The notes under the pieces: generated by a model | The model's database searches: none | The model's input: the letters and a program-made list of their open reading frames with translations, nothing else | Told to the model about the DNA's origin: nothing | Made by a program: the position numbers and the translations under genes | Origin: an uncultured Nitrospina sp. | GTDB taxonomy: Bacteria > Nitrospinota > Nitrospinia > Nitrospinales > VA-1 | Direction of reading: 5' to 3' | Assembly (NCBI GenBank): GCA_950072225.1 | Contig: CATMOP010000112.1 | Span: forward strand, 1-6,598 | DNA length: 6,598 nt | Shown here: in pieces, positions 1-5,899 of the stretch | Layout: the number at the start of each line of letters is the position of its first letter | Position numbering within the stretch: position 1 is the first letter of the stretch

Positions 1-356
1 ATAACCGTTTTTCTTGCCATGCCGCGCACAAAAAAGGGAACCCGTTGGATTCTTTTCAGAGCCTCTTCGGTCCAGATGAGGTCGTCTTCCGGGTTAGATT
101 TCTTCAGTTCTTCCTTGGCCTGGGCCAAAGAGGAACTAACTGTTGCCATCGGGGCACTGCCGACATCAGACTGCCCTCCCAACTCAACACCCAGTTTGCT
201 GACAAATTCAGTTTCAAATTTATTGGTGAGCATTGCGATGCTGTGACCGCATTTTTTACATTTAAATTTCATGACAAGATTGGTCTTTTCTTCCGGCATG
301 ATGCCATCAACCTGCACTTCCATCTTGACGTCACAAGGGATACAAAGAAATTTCAT
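1..356 (-). CDS. Zinc-ribbon / PCP_red-domain small protein (C-terminus cut by window edge)
   Basis: This frame is open from an ATG at 356-354 to the window edge (118 codons seen), with an excellent AGGAGG site (complement of 361-366) four bases upstream. Two CxxC pairs, C5-C8 and C33-C36, form a likely zinc or metal ribbon. A low-complexity linker follows (about 55-90), then a C-terminal segment reading IWTEEALKRIQRVPFFVRGM (residues 94-113) followed by ARKTV. That segment is the signature of the PCP_red domain (PF08369 type), otherwise known as the C-terminal tail of the ChlB/BchB subunit of dark-operative protochlorophyllide reductase. No catalytic nitrogenase-like domain is present, so this is a stand-alone PCP_red protein and not a reductase subunit; its biochemical role is not established. 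It lies 17 nt downstream of an Fe-S carrier ATPase, so co-transcription and a role in metal or Fe-S handling are plausible but inferred. Only a short C-terminal tail is probably missing. Confidence 0.85.
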   Translation of the reverse strand, partial: MKFLCIPCDVKMEVQVDGIMPEEKTNLVMKFKCKKCGHSIAMLTNKFETEFVSKLGVELGGQSDVGSAPMATVSSSLAQAKEELKKSNPEDDLIWTEEALKRIQRVPFFVRGMARKTV

Positions 357-373
357 TACGCCTCCTGTTCGGG

Positions 374-1258
374 CTATTTGGTGATAAATTTTTCGATATT
401 GTCTACGGCTTCAGCAATGGCTTTGCCGGTGACAGAATCTTTGAACTCAGTATAAAAAAGGCTTCCCGATTGGCTGGTTTGCGACACACGGGTGTCAAAC
501 GGAATCTTTCCAATATAGGGGATCTCTTTTCTTTCGGTTAGTTTGTGCACGTCTTCTCCTTCAAACAACTTGCCTTCTTTTTCGCAATGCGGGCAGATGT
601 AGGTTGCCATGTTCTCGATCAATCCAATAATAGGCACTCCCATTTTATTGTTCTTGGTGATCGATTTGGTCACAATATGCTGGGAAAGTGGTGAAGGGAT
701 GGTGATCTCAACCACTCCAGCCAGTTCTGGAATCAAAGAACGGATGTTGTCAATGCGGTCACTCCCCGGTGGCATGTCGATGAGAAGGTAGTCCAGTTCG
801 CCCCAGTTGGTATCTGCCATTAGTTCACGGGTGGCGGTGGACTCCATGATACTGACCCAGGACGCCGTGGCGTCGTCTTCATCGGTCCACATCACCGGTG
901 TGTCGGCTGATTTCAAAAGCATATCCATCGACATGATACGGATTCCCTGATAACCGATACCCGGTTCCAGGCCATCTTCTTTCATGTCAAGTTTTACGTC
1001 GTTTCCGACCCCTAAAAGATGGGCGATGCTGGGTCCGTTCAGGTCGGCATCAAGAATTCCGACCCGATTGCCCCGGTCGGCAAGGCAGGAAGCAATGTTG
1101 GCCGTGATGGAACTTTTGCCGACACCGCCTTTACCGCTCATAAGAGCGATTTTGTATTTAATTTTATCGAGACGAAATCGGAGTTTTTCCCCTAATTGGG
1201 CTACCTGACCGACAATGTCGGATCCGCCATCTCCTACCAGATCCTCATAAGTTTTCAT
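374..1258 (-). CDS. Mrp/NBP35/ApbC-family P-loop ATPase, probable Fe-S cluster carrier
   Basis: A 294-residue soluble ATPase of the MinD/Mrp group, which in characterised members binds a bridging Fe-S cluster in a dimer and delivers it to apoproteins. Visible motifs are the deviant Walker A GKGGVGKSS (42-50, signature K43 and K48), the switch region DADLNGPS (70-77), the Walker B-like YLLIDMPPG (157-165), and the cluster-binding C222-P-H-C225 after GLIENMATYI. The start at 1258 has an AGGAG site (complement of 1265-1269) at normal spacing. Compared with typical Mrp proteins it lacks the N-terminal DUF59/MIP18 domain. The usual WRGPM stretch is replaced by an acidic insert (VMWTDEDDATASW, 122-134), and the normal PPGTGD is PPGSDR. 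It is therefore a divergent subfamily. It heads a minus-strand operon with the PCP_red protein, which could be its client or partner (inference). ParA/MinD is excluded by the CxxC and the GPS switch. Confidence 0.9.
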   Translation of the reverse strand: MKTYEDLVGDGGSDIVGQVAQLGEKLRFRLDKIKYKIALMSGKGGVGKSSITANIASCLADRGNRVGILDADLNGPSIAHLLGVGNDVKLDMKEDGLEPGIGYQGIRIMSMDMLLKSADTPVMWTDEDDATASWVSIMESTATRELMADTNWGELDYLLIDMPPGSDRIDNIRSLIPELAGVVEITIPSPLSQHIVTKSITKNNKMGVPIIGLIENMATYICPHCEKEGKLFEGEDVHKLTERKEIPYIGKIPFDTRVSQTSQSGSLFYTEFKDSVTGKAIAEAVDNIEKFITK

Positions 1259-1328
1259 GCAAAACTCCTAAAATATTTCCTATAAGGGACTTAAATATTG
1301 TTGGGTTTAGAGGAATCATCATAAAGTA

Positions 1329-1377
1329 AAAACCTTACGTTTTAAAGGTTTTCTTGCGTCATCCGGCAGAAAACCTT
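1329..1377. repeat. Alternating inverted repeats AAAACCTT / AAGGTTTT / AAAACCTT
   Basis: Three arms of the same 8-mer alternate in orientation: AAAACCTT at 1329-1336, AAGGTTTT at 1345-1352 and AAAACCTT at 1370-1377. The middle arm can pair with the left one (8 bp, 8-nt loop) or more extensively with the right one (AAGGTTTTCT 1345-1354 with AGAAAACCTT 1368-1377, 10 bp, 13-nt loop). The element lies 71-119 bp upstream of the Mrp-like start and upstream of the putative helicase promoter. It may be an operator or part of the minus-strand leader; no T-tract follows either hairpin. Function is inferred. Confidence 0.5.
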
Positions 1378-1418
1378 GGGTGAGTCAGATATTTCTTGCA
1401 CGATTTGGTGGTTTTAGG

Positions 1419-1448
1419 TTGACCCCCGAGGTTTGTCTCATTTATCTT
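1419..1448 (+). promoter_or_regulatory. Putative sigma-70-type promoter for the HelD-like gene
   Basis: TTGACC at 1419-1424 matches the -35 consensus at 5 of 6 bases and is followed after 18 bp by TATCTT (1443-1448, 4 of 6). Transcription would start near 1455, leaving a leader of about 55 nt. That leader contains a short CATGCAG direct repeat (1464-1481) of unknown meaning. Consensus match only. Confidence 0.4.
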
Positions 1449-1497
1449 AACAAGTTTAGCCATCATGCATGCAGTCATGCAGTGGGTTTTGAATTTT

Positions 1498-1504
1498 GGG
1501 AAGG
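1498..1504 (+). promoter_or_regulatory. Ribosome binding site that fixes the helicase start at ATG 1511
   Basis: GGGAAGG ends six bases before ATG 1511, a normal spacing. A TTG at 1496 in the same frame would overlap this site and has no Shine-Dalgarno of its own. An in-frame TGA at 1490 bars any longer form, so the ATG is preferred. Confidence 0.65.
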
Positions 1505-1510
1505 CAGACC

Positions 1511-3649
1511 ATGTTGTTGACGGAAGAAGACAAACAATTTATTGCAGAGGAAGAGCGGCTTCTCGAAAGCACGTTGCAGTCGTTATGCCAACAGCTTCCT
1601 CAGGTCCAGGCGGCGAAAATCAGTGCTAACGCAGCGGCCCGCGAGTTGACTCGTCAGGTAGTCAATGAATGGAACCATGAAGAAAGGCAACCTCTGGTCT
1701 CGGATGAGGCCGTGGCCCACCGCATTTTGGATATCCGGAAAAACAGTGACAAGGTTCTGTATGAGCTGATTCAGGAACCTTATTTCGGCAGGGTTTGCAC
1801 GAAGGAGGATGACGGAAGCGAAGTGTCTTTCCTGATCGGAAAAAAAAGCAATATCGAAGCGGGTATTGTGGATTGGCGAAACGGTCCCATTGCGTCGTTG
1901 TATTTCAATTACAAGCAGGAAGAAGAGTTCTACGAGGTTATCAACCAAAGGGAGCGTGCCGGTCGCATACAATTACGCCGGTCCTACCGAGTTGAAAATG
2001 GTCAGTTGGTGCAGATCGATGCTCCCGAAGGGATGTTTCGAAAAAACGAAGTGGGTTGGAAAAAACTCGATGTTGAAGATGCAATTGCCGCGCACCGCTC
2101 TAGAGGCATAGGGTCAAAAGAAAAACGCCTGCCGAGTATTCTTTCCTTAATCACCAAGGATCAATTTGAACTGATTACCAGCGATCCGAAACGGCCTGTC
2201 ATTATTCAGGGGTCAGCGGGGTCCGGTAAAACCACGGTGGCCTTGCACCGGCTGGCCTGGCTTCTGCATGAAGAAAATTCATTTGCCCAGGCGAAAAATA
2301 CCCGGGTGGTGGTCATGAACAAGTCTCTGCAGATTTATGTTTGCGCTACCTTGCCCTCAATGGGCATTGAGGGAGTGGAAACCTCAACTTTCAATGGTTG
2401 GGCATTGTCCATTATTCGCAAAGCGGTTCACGGGCGCCCTTTTTTCAAGTTCCTCAATGTGCCCTCATTTGTTGAGGAAATAAAATTTTCCGAAGAAATT
2501 TTGAAGGCTCTTGAAGGTTGGGTGAAAAAACAAAACCGCGCTTTGGGTGCTGAAATGGAGAAGGAGTTTGATAAATGGCCCGGACTTTTAAAGTCATGGA
2601 AGAAGGCTGGTAATACAGCGGTATTGCCCCGCCTCAAGGATTTCATTCATGACGTCAAAGAGTCTAACCTGCCGAAATATGACAAGGATAAATTCCTGGA
2701 GTTCCTGGAACATAAAAGCCTCGCCATGGAAGATTATGTTCAGGACATTTACAACCTGTTGTCTGACTCCGGGCATATGAAAAACTATCTTTCACCTAAT
2801 CCTAAACTTGATTCTCATCTGGATTACCTGAAAAGGCTGACGGAAAAAAATAGGGCGAAGAATAATCTGGATTATTTTGACATGTCCCTGGTTCTGCGAC
2901 TTATTCAACTTAAAAATGGGGGACTGCCGGATGGGACAGGGGGTGTGGCTTCTCTAGACCATTTGGTAATTGATGAGGCCCAGGATTTTGGCCCGGTTGA
3001 ATTTGCCATCATGATGTCTGCGGTCAGCGATAAGCGCCAGATAACCATTGTTGGCGATGTGGCCCAGAAAATCCTGTCGGCGAGAAAGTTCATTGGCTGG
3101 AATAAGGTAGTGGAAAACCTTGGAATGGAAGATGATTCCATTATTCGCCTCGAGGTATCTTTTCGTTGCACGGTTCCTATCATGACATTAGCGCACAAGG
3201 TGGCAGGAGACCCGAAAAAGGTTGAGGGCAGGGCAGGCTCAGATCCGGAATGGTACAAGGCCGAGGACAAAGATAGCCTGTTGGAAAAACTGGTGAATTG
3301 GACACACCGCCTGGTTAAGGCTGACCCCTTTAAACTCATTGCGCTCATTTGCCGCTATCCGAAACAGGCAATGGAATTAAAGGAAGAGCTGAAAGAGTAT
3401 CTGCCCGGAGAAGTTCGTCTGGGGCACCGTGACCAATTTTCTTTTGAGCCCGGTATCATGGTGACAAATATCCATCAGGTCAAAGGTCTGGAATTCGATT
3501 CCGTCGCTTTGATAGAACCTGATGAGCAAAACTATCCCATTAGAAGGGAGGAGAGCCGTAACATGATTTATGTAGGAATCACCCGGACGCAGGATGATTT
3601 GCTCCTGGCAACAGTTAAACCATTTTCTAAGGTATTTTTTTATAAGTAA
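1511..3649 (+). CDS. HelD-like superfamily 1 helicase / RNA polymerase recycling ATPase
   Basis: A 712-residue UvrD-like ATPase with the HelD arrangement; B. subtilis HelD is slightly longer. The Glu/Gln-rich N-terminus (about 1-60) is probably the coiled-coil arm that HelD inserts into RNA polymerase. It is followed by the HelD-specific block around YFGRVCTKEDDG and IVDWRNGPIASLYFNY, before the motor domain. Motor motifs are GSAGSGKTT (234-242, K240), VIDEAQD (486-492), GDVAQ (515-519), SFRC (550-553), HQVKGLEF (655-662) and YVGITR (687-692, arginine finger R692). In characterised HelD proteins the motor pries apart stalled RNA polymerase and releases nucleic acid; helicase IV relatives act on DNA. 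The DWR block favours the HelD group over UvrD/Rep/PcrA, but which role applies here cannot be read from sequence. It is a single-gene unit between a divergent pair and truA, with no frameshift and all motifs intact. The symbol helD is withheld because the subfamily is not certain. Confidence 0.85.
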   Translation: MLLTEEDKQFIAEEERLLESTLQSLCQQLPQVQAAKISANAAARELTRQVVNEWNHEERQPLVSDEAVAHRILDIRKNSDKVLYELIQEPYFGRVCTKEDDGSEVSFLIGKKSNIEAGIVDWRNGPIASLYFNYKQEEEFYEVINQRERAGRIQLRRSYRVENGQLVQIDAPEGMFRKNEVGWKKLDVEDAIAAHRSRGIGSKEKRLPSILSLITKDQFELITSDPKRPVIIQGSAGSGKTTVALHRLAWLLHEENSFAQAKNTRVVVMNKSLQIYVCATLPSMGIEGVETSTFNGWALSIIRKAVHGRPFFKFLNVPSFVEEIKFSEEILKALEGWVKKQNRALGAEMEKEFDKWPGLLKSWKKAGNTAVLPRLKDFIHDVKESNLPKYDKDKFLEFLEHKSLAMEDYVQDIYNLLSDSGHMKNYLSPNPKLDSHLDYLKRLTEKNRAKNNLDYFDMSLVLRLIQLKNGGLPDGTGGVASLDHLVIDEAQDFGPVEFAIMMSAVSDKRQITIVGDVAQKILSARKFIGWNKVVENLGMEDDSIIRLEVSFRCTVPIMTLAHKVAGDPKKVEGRAGSDPEWYKAEDKDSLLEKLVNWTHRLVKADPFKLIALICRYPKQAMELKEELKEYLPGEVRLGHRDQFSFEPGIMVTNIHQVKGLEFDSVALIEPDEQNYPIRREESRNMIYVGITRTQDDLLLATVKPFSKVFFYK

Positions 3650-3680
3650 TTAAAAATATTAATATAAAATAATTTTGGGG

Positions 3681-3750
3681 TTTCTCTAAAAATTCCTTTT
3701 GGCCATGAGTGGCCCTTATAAAATAAGGGCCACGAGTTGCTTTAGAGAAA
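3681..3750 (+). terminator. Nested double palindrome downstream of the helicase, possible terminator
   Basis: An inner perfect 11-bp stem, GTGGCCCTTAT (3709-3719) and ATAAGGGCCAC (3723-3733) with an AAA loop, sits inside outer arms TTTCTCTAAA (3681-3690) and TTTAGAGAAA (3741-3750) that are exact reverse complements. It starts 31 nt after the helicase stop and would be a strong RNA hairpin. No T-tract follows the inner stem, so as an intrinsic terminator it is atypical. It may instead be an RNA-stabilising 3' hairpin or a small mobile palindromic repeat. Confidence 0.45.
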
Positions 3751-3752
3751 AC

Positions 3753-3781
3753 TGCCGAATAAATAAAGACCTTCTTATAAT
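3753..3781 (+). promoter_or_regulatory. Putative promoter with perfect TATAAT box
   Basis: TATAAT at 3776-3781 is an exact -10 consensus. With 17-bp spacing the -35 would be TGCCGA (3753-3758), a poor match. Start would be near 3788. It directly follows the helicase terminator candidate and precedes a structured region, consistent with a promoter for a small RNA or for truA. Confidence 0.4.
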
Positions 3782-3787
3782 TGTTGC

Positions 3788-3994
3788 GAAACGAGGCTGG
3801 GGGAGTATATTGTTTCAGTAAGGGATTTGAGACCAACCTTTGCAAGGAGGTGGTTTATAGGAGCTGAGAGTCCACCTAAAAAGTTGAGTAAAACAAATTT
3901 AAATGTTCGCATATAAGTGTGAACGGTCCCGTGTAGTTTGAAGGCGGGCCTAAAAAAAGAGGAAAACACGCGTTGGAAGGTTCAGCGCGTTTTT
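3788..3994 (+). ncRNA. Candidate structured small RNA or truA leader, about 205 nt
   Basis: No protein-coding frame is convincing between the helicase and truA. The region is framed by a perfect TATAAT box and an intrinsic terminator. Stems visible inside include ACC-A-ACCT with AGGT-GGT (3832-3854, one bulge), GTTCGCA with TGTGAAC (3905-3911/3918-3924, one G-U pair) and GG-T-CCCG with CGGGCC (3925-3931/3945-3950). AGGTGG (3848-3853) can alternatively pair with CCACCT (3872-3877). An AAGGAGGT at 3844-3851 matches the full anti-Shine-Dalgarno complement but no start codon follows. Length and isolation would suit a 6S-type RNA, but I cannot recognise the 6S signature; tmRNA, RNase P and SRP RNA motifs are absent. 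The alternative is an unusually long truA 5' leader. Confidence 0.35.
3968..3994 (+). terminator. Intrinsic terminator hairpin just before truA
   Basis: ACGCGTTG (3968-3975) pairs with CAGCGCGT (3983-3990), 8 bp including one G-U pair, around the loop GAAGGTT. T3990-T3994 gives a T5 tract, and after CA more T residues follow. AAAA at 3963-3966 would provide a short T run on the other strand, so it could act in both directions. It ends only 13 nt before the truA ATG, which is an odd place for a simple terminator. Confidence 0.6.
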
Positions 3995-4007
3995 CATTTT
4001 GCATGGA

Positions 4008-4745
4008 ATGAAAAAAAAATACCTTCTTATGCTAGAGTATGAAGGCACTGCCTACCATGGTTGGCAGGTGCAAAAAAATGGAATCACAATCCAGGAGGTT
4101 CTGGAAAAAGCCCTGAGCCAAATTACCAACACCAAAACATCCGTTTTAAGTTCTGGTCGAACCGATGCCGGTGTACATGCCGAAGCGATGCCCGCCCATT
4201 TTATTACCGAATCCAAAATGAAACCTGGCGAATTCCAGCTTGCTATAAACAGCCTCCTCCCACACGACATCACCATCAAAGAAGTACGTAAAGTCCCCAT
4301 GTCATTCAATGCCCGGGGTTCAGTTAAACTCAAACTTTACCGGTACACTATATTAAACAGGGGTTATCCTTCGGCACTCAATTTCCGTCGTTCCTGGTTC
4401 ATTCCCCATAAGTTGGATATTGCGGCCATGCGACGTGCCGCTAAATATCTGCAAGGGGAGCACGACTTCACCTCTTTCCGCGCGGGTAACTGCAATGCGA
4501 AATCACCTGTGCGGACGATGGATCGCGTTGAAATTTTCAAACAGGACGGTTTCCTGCAATTTGAATTTGAAGGTAAGGGGTTCCTCAAACATATGGTGCG
4601 TAATTTTATAGGAACTCTGGTGTATGTAGGCCGAAAAAAAATCCCTGCCCGACAAGTGAAAACCATTCTCGAAGCCCGCAACCGCTGTGATGCCGGCCCC
4701 ACCGCCCCGGCCGAAGGTCTCTGCCTGGTAAAAGTGTGGTATTAG
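4008..4745 (+). CDS. truA: tRNA pseudouridine(38-40) synthase TruA
   Basis: Converts uridines 38, 39 and/or 40 in the anticodon arm of many tRNAs to pseudouridine in the cytoplasm. The 245-residue product is full length, a little shorter than E. coli TruA. The N-terminal ferredoxin-like half opens with LLMLEYEGTAYHGWQ and carries the catalytic signature SSGRTDAGVHA with the nucleophile D53. Later family signatures are the Arg/Tyr segment KLYRYTILNR, the basic tRNA-binding stretch, FTSFRAGNC, and the C-terminal RNFIGTLVYVG; the end LCLVKVWY is typical. I chose ATG 4008; TTG 3999 in frame lies in the T-rich tail of the terminator. Neither start has a recognisable Shine-Dalgarno, so initiation is probably weak or depends on the upstream leader. 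It stands alone on the plus strand, convergent with the next gene. No domain is missing and function is confident. Confidence 0.95.
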   Translation: MKKKYLLMLEYEGTAYHGWQVQKNGITIQEVLEKALSQITNTKTSVLSSGRTDAGVHAEAMPAHFITESKMKPGEFQLAINSLLPHDITIKEVRKVPMSFNARGSVKLKLYRYTILNRGYPSALNFRRSWFIPHKLDIAAMRRAAKYLQGEHDFTSFRAGNCNAKSPVRTMDRVEIFKQDGFLQFEFEGKGFLKHMVRNFIGTLVYVGRKKIPARQVKTILEARNRCDAGPTAPAEGLCLVKVWY

Positions 4746-4885
4746 GGAGAAGAAATTGTTAAGTCGTGATTTCTCTGGGATTTAATTGGTATTTATTGGG
4801 TGAAAATTTATCCTGTAAAGTATGCTCCTAGACCAAACAAAATATACGAGGCAACCGAGGGGAGAGGAAATATTGAACTGGGTGG

Positions 4886-5647
4886 TTATCCGGAAAGTTT
4901 TTTCCCGTTTGGATTGAAGATTTTGAAATGGCCCATGCCCCGCTTGGCACAAGCATATTTCATCGCGGTTTGCATCACTCCTATCCCATAAGTCACGCTT
5001 CGGCTAAAACTGATAGAGGATGCGTCCGGAAAATACAGGGCAGGGCAAGACAGTTCCCCCACATCAAAGCCAAAATACAGGGTCTGGCATAGCATCTGGT
5101 TGTCGAACACGAAATCGTTTGAATTTTCCAGTAGCGGGATTGTTTCCAAAACTTTTCGGCTGAAGGCCCGATAGCCCGAGTGATACTCGGAAAGTTTTTG
5201 CTGGATGATCAGGTTCTCTGCCAGAGTTAAAACACGGTTCGAAATGTATTTGTAGAGCGGCATTCCCCCCATCATAGCTTTGTTGCCAAGAATCCTCGAA
5301 GCAATCACGGCATCAAAAATTCCTTCCGCGATCATGAATGCCATAGGTGTGATAAGTTTGGGGCTATATTGGTAGTCTGGATGCAGCATGATAACAATGT
5401 CGGCCCCACTTTTAAGAGACGCCTGGTAACAGGTTTTCTGGTTGCCTCCATAGCCCCTGTTTTCCTTATGCACAAAGGTTTTGATGTCCAGTTCTCTGGA
5501 TAGCTTGACGGTTTCATCCTGACTGGCATCGTCGGTGAGAATGACATCGTCCACAATGTCCTTTGGGATTTCATCGTAAGTTTTTTTGAGGGTTTTTTCG
5601 GCGTTGTAGGCCGGCATGACAACACAGATTTTCTTGCCATTAATCAT
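4886..5647 (-). CDS. Glycosyltransferase family 2, DPM/DPG-synthase-like
   Basis: A 253-residue GT-A-fold enzyme expected to move a sugar from a nucleotide donor to a carrier lipid or glycan at the inner face of the membrane. The fold is opened by ICVVMPAYNAEKTL (7-20). DDASQDET (39-46) is the nucleotide-binding loop, and the metal-binding site is LHPDYQYSP (88-96), where the usual DxD is reduced to HPD with D91. ASRILG (116-121), the acceptor-side signature EYHSGYRAFSR (154-164) and NDFVFDNQML follow, as in dolichyl/polyprenyl-phosphate sugar synthases. There is no transmembrane tail and no GtrA-like partner in the window, so it matches the soluble single-domain form. The ATG at 5647 gives a proper N-terminus, but no good ribosome site precedes it. 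Donor and acceptor cannot be told from sequence; a cell-envelope or exopolysaccharide role is inference. It diverges from leuB and converges on truA. Confidence 0.88.
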   Translation of the reverse strand: MINGKKICVVMPAYNAEKTLKKTYDEIPKDIVDDVILTDDASQDETVKLSRELDIKTFVHKENRGYGGNQKTCYQASLKSGADIVIMLHPDYQYSPKLITPMAFMIAEGIFDAVIASRILGNKAMMGGMPLYKYISNRVLTLAENLIIQQKLSEYHSGYRAFSRKVLETIPLLENSNDFVFDNQMLCQTLYFGFDVGELSCPALYFPDASSISFSRSVTYGIGVMQTAMKYACAKRGMGHFKIFNPNGKKLSG

Positions 5648-5678
5648 AGGCTTGGCGAGTTCCAGAGGTTGTTTGAGT

Positions 5679-5707
5679 TTGACTGTCGGAGATTATGATA
5701 ATGTAAA
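5679..5707 (+). promoter_or_regulatory. Putative promoter of the leuB leader
   Basis: TTGACT (5679-5684, 5 of 6 matches) and TGTAAA (5702-5707, 4 of 6) lie 17 bp apart. Start would fall near 5714, just before the first hairpin of the leader. An alternative pair is TTGAGT (5673-5678) with GATAAT (5697-5702). Both overlap the palindrome at 5702-5721. Confidence 0.35.
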
Positions 5708-5722
5708 AATATATATTTACAA
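5695..5722 (-). promoter_or_regulatory. Putative promoter of the glycosyltransferase gene
   Basis: On the minus strand TTGTAA (complement of 5717-5722) and TATCAT (complement of 5695-5700, 5 of 6) are 16 bp apart. This would give a leader of about 40 nt. It overlaps the opposing leuB promoter and the palindrome, so a single bound regulator could affect both. Confidence 0.35.
5702..5721. promoter_or_regulatory. Near-perfect 20-bp palindrome, candidate operator
   Basis: TGTAAA (5702-5707) and TTTACA (5716-5721) are exact reverse complements, and the eight A/T bases between extend the symmetry so that 9 of 10 half-site positions agree. Size and symmetry fit a dimeric helix-turn-helix regulator. 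It sits on the predicted -10 of leuB and -35 of the glycosyltransferase. A TyrR box has the same half-sites but a 6-bp gap, not 8, so it is not assigned. Confidence 0.45.
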
Positions 5723-5736
5723 CCCCACTCGGCGTG

Positions 5737-5813
5737 GGGCCAGTAGCCGTGATATTCTTCCCTAGCTTTCGTGCCCCGAAGGGGTAAAAAGCTGTATAGG
5801 GCTAGCAACCGTG
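5737..5813 (+). repeat. Two copies of the motif GGGCYAGYARCCGTG after hairpins H1 and H2
   Basis: Copy 1 is 5737-5751 and copy 2 is 5799-5813. They agree at 12 of 15 positions, and the three differences are all transitions (C/T, T/C, G/A). In both, the leading GGG is the 3' end of the closing stem of a hairpin and CCGTG lies in the following linker. This makes a tandem hairpin-plus-linker layout. Confidence 0.5.
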
Positions 5814-5899
5814 TTTTCGGCTTAACGAGTCATTCCTGTCTGCATTCTCGTTAAGAGCTTAAAAATTGCAATAATATTTCCTCAAGGCGTAGCCTTGCG

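Noticed and set aside
45..455. Plus-strand 136-residue open frame over the PCP_red and ATPase genes
   Set aside because: Antisense to two genes with clear family motifs and ribosome sites; composition is that of a shadow frame.
1461..1483. CATGCA-type short repeats with several ATG triplets in the helicase leader
   Set aside because: The ATGs are out of frame with the helicase and have no ribosome sites; the longest reasonable upstream frame is seven codons.
2905..3348. Minus-strand 147-residue open frame inside the helicase gene
   Set aside because: Antisense shadow of conserved motor motifs with low-complexity Ser/Thr-rich content and no ribosome site.
3681..3750. Integron attC-like recombination site
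   Set aside because: Nested palindrome noted, but no GTTRRRY/RYYYAAC core pair and no integrase or cassette genes nearby.
3767..3916. Short plus-strand open stretch reading like a protein tail (VSVRDLRPTFARRWFIGAE)
   Set aside because: No ATG or plausible start follows the TAA at 3764, and it matches no family I know; gene remnant considered but not supportable.
3775..3969. Minus-strand 64-residue open frame in the gap before truA
   Set aside because: No ribosome site, no recognisable motif, and it overlaps the terminator and hairpins; a frame of this length is expected by chance.
3788..3994. tmRNA, RNase P or SRP RNA
   Set aside because: The characteristic tmRNA 5' end, RNase P GAGGAAAGTCC core and SRP tetraloop hairpin motifs are all absent.
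4800..4991. Plus-strand 63-residue open frame over the 3' end of the glycosyltransferase gene
   Set aside because: No Shine-Dalgarno site and half of it is antisense to the glycosyltransferase; a chance frame.
5702..5721. TyrR box
   Set aside because: Half-sites match TGTAAA/TTTACA but the gap is 8 bp and not 6, and the flanking genes are not aromatic amino acid genes.
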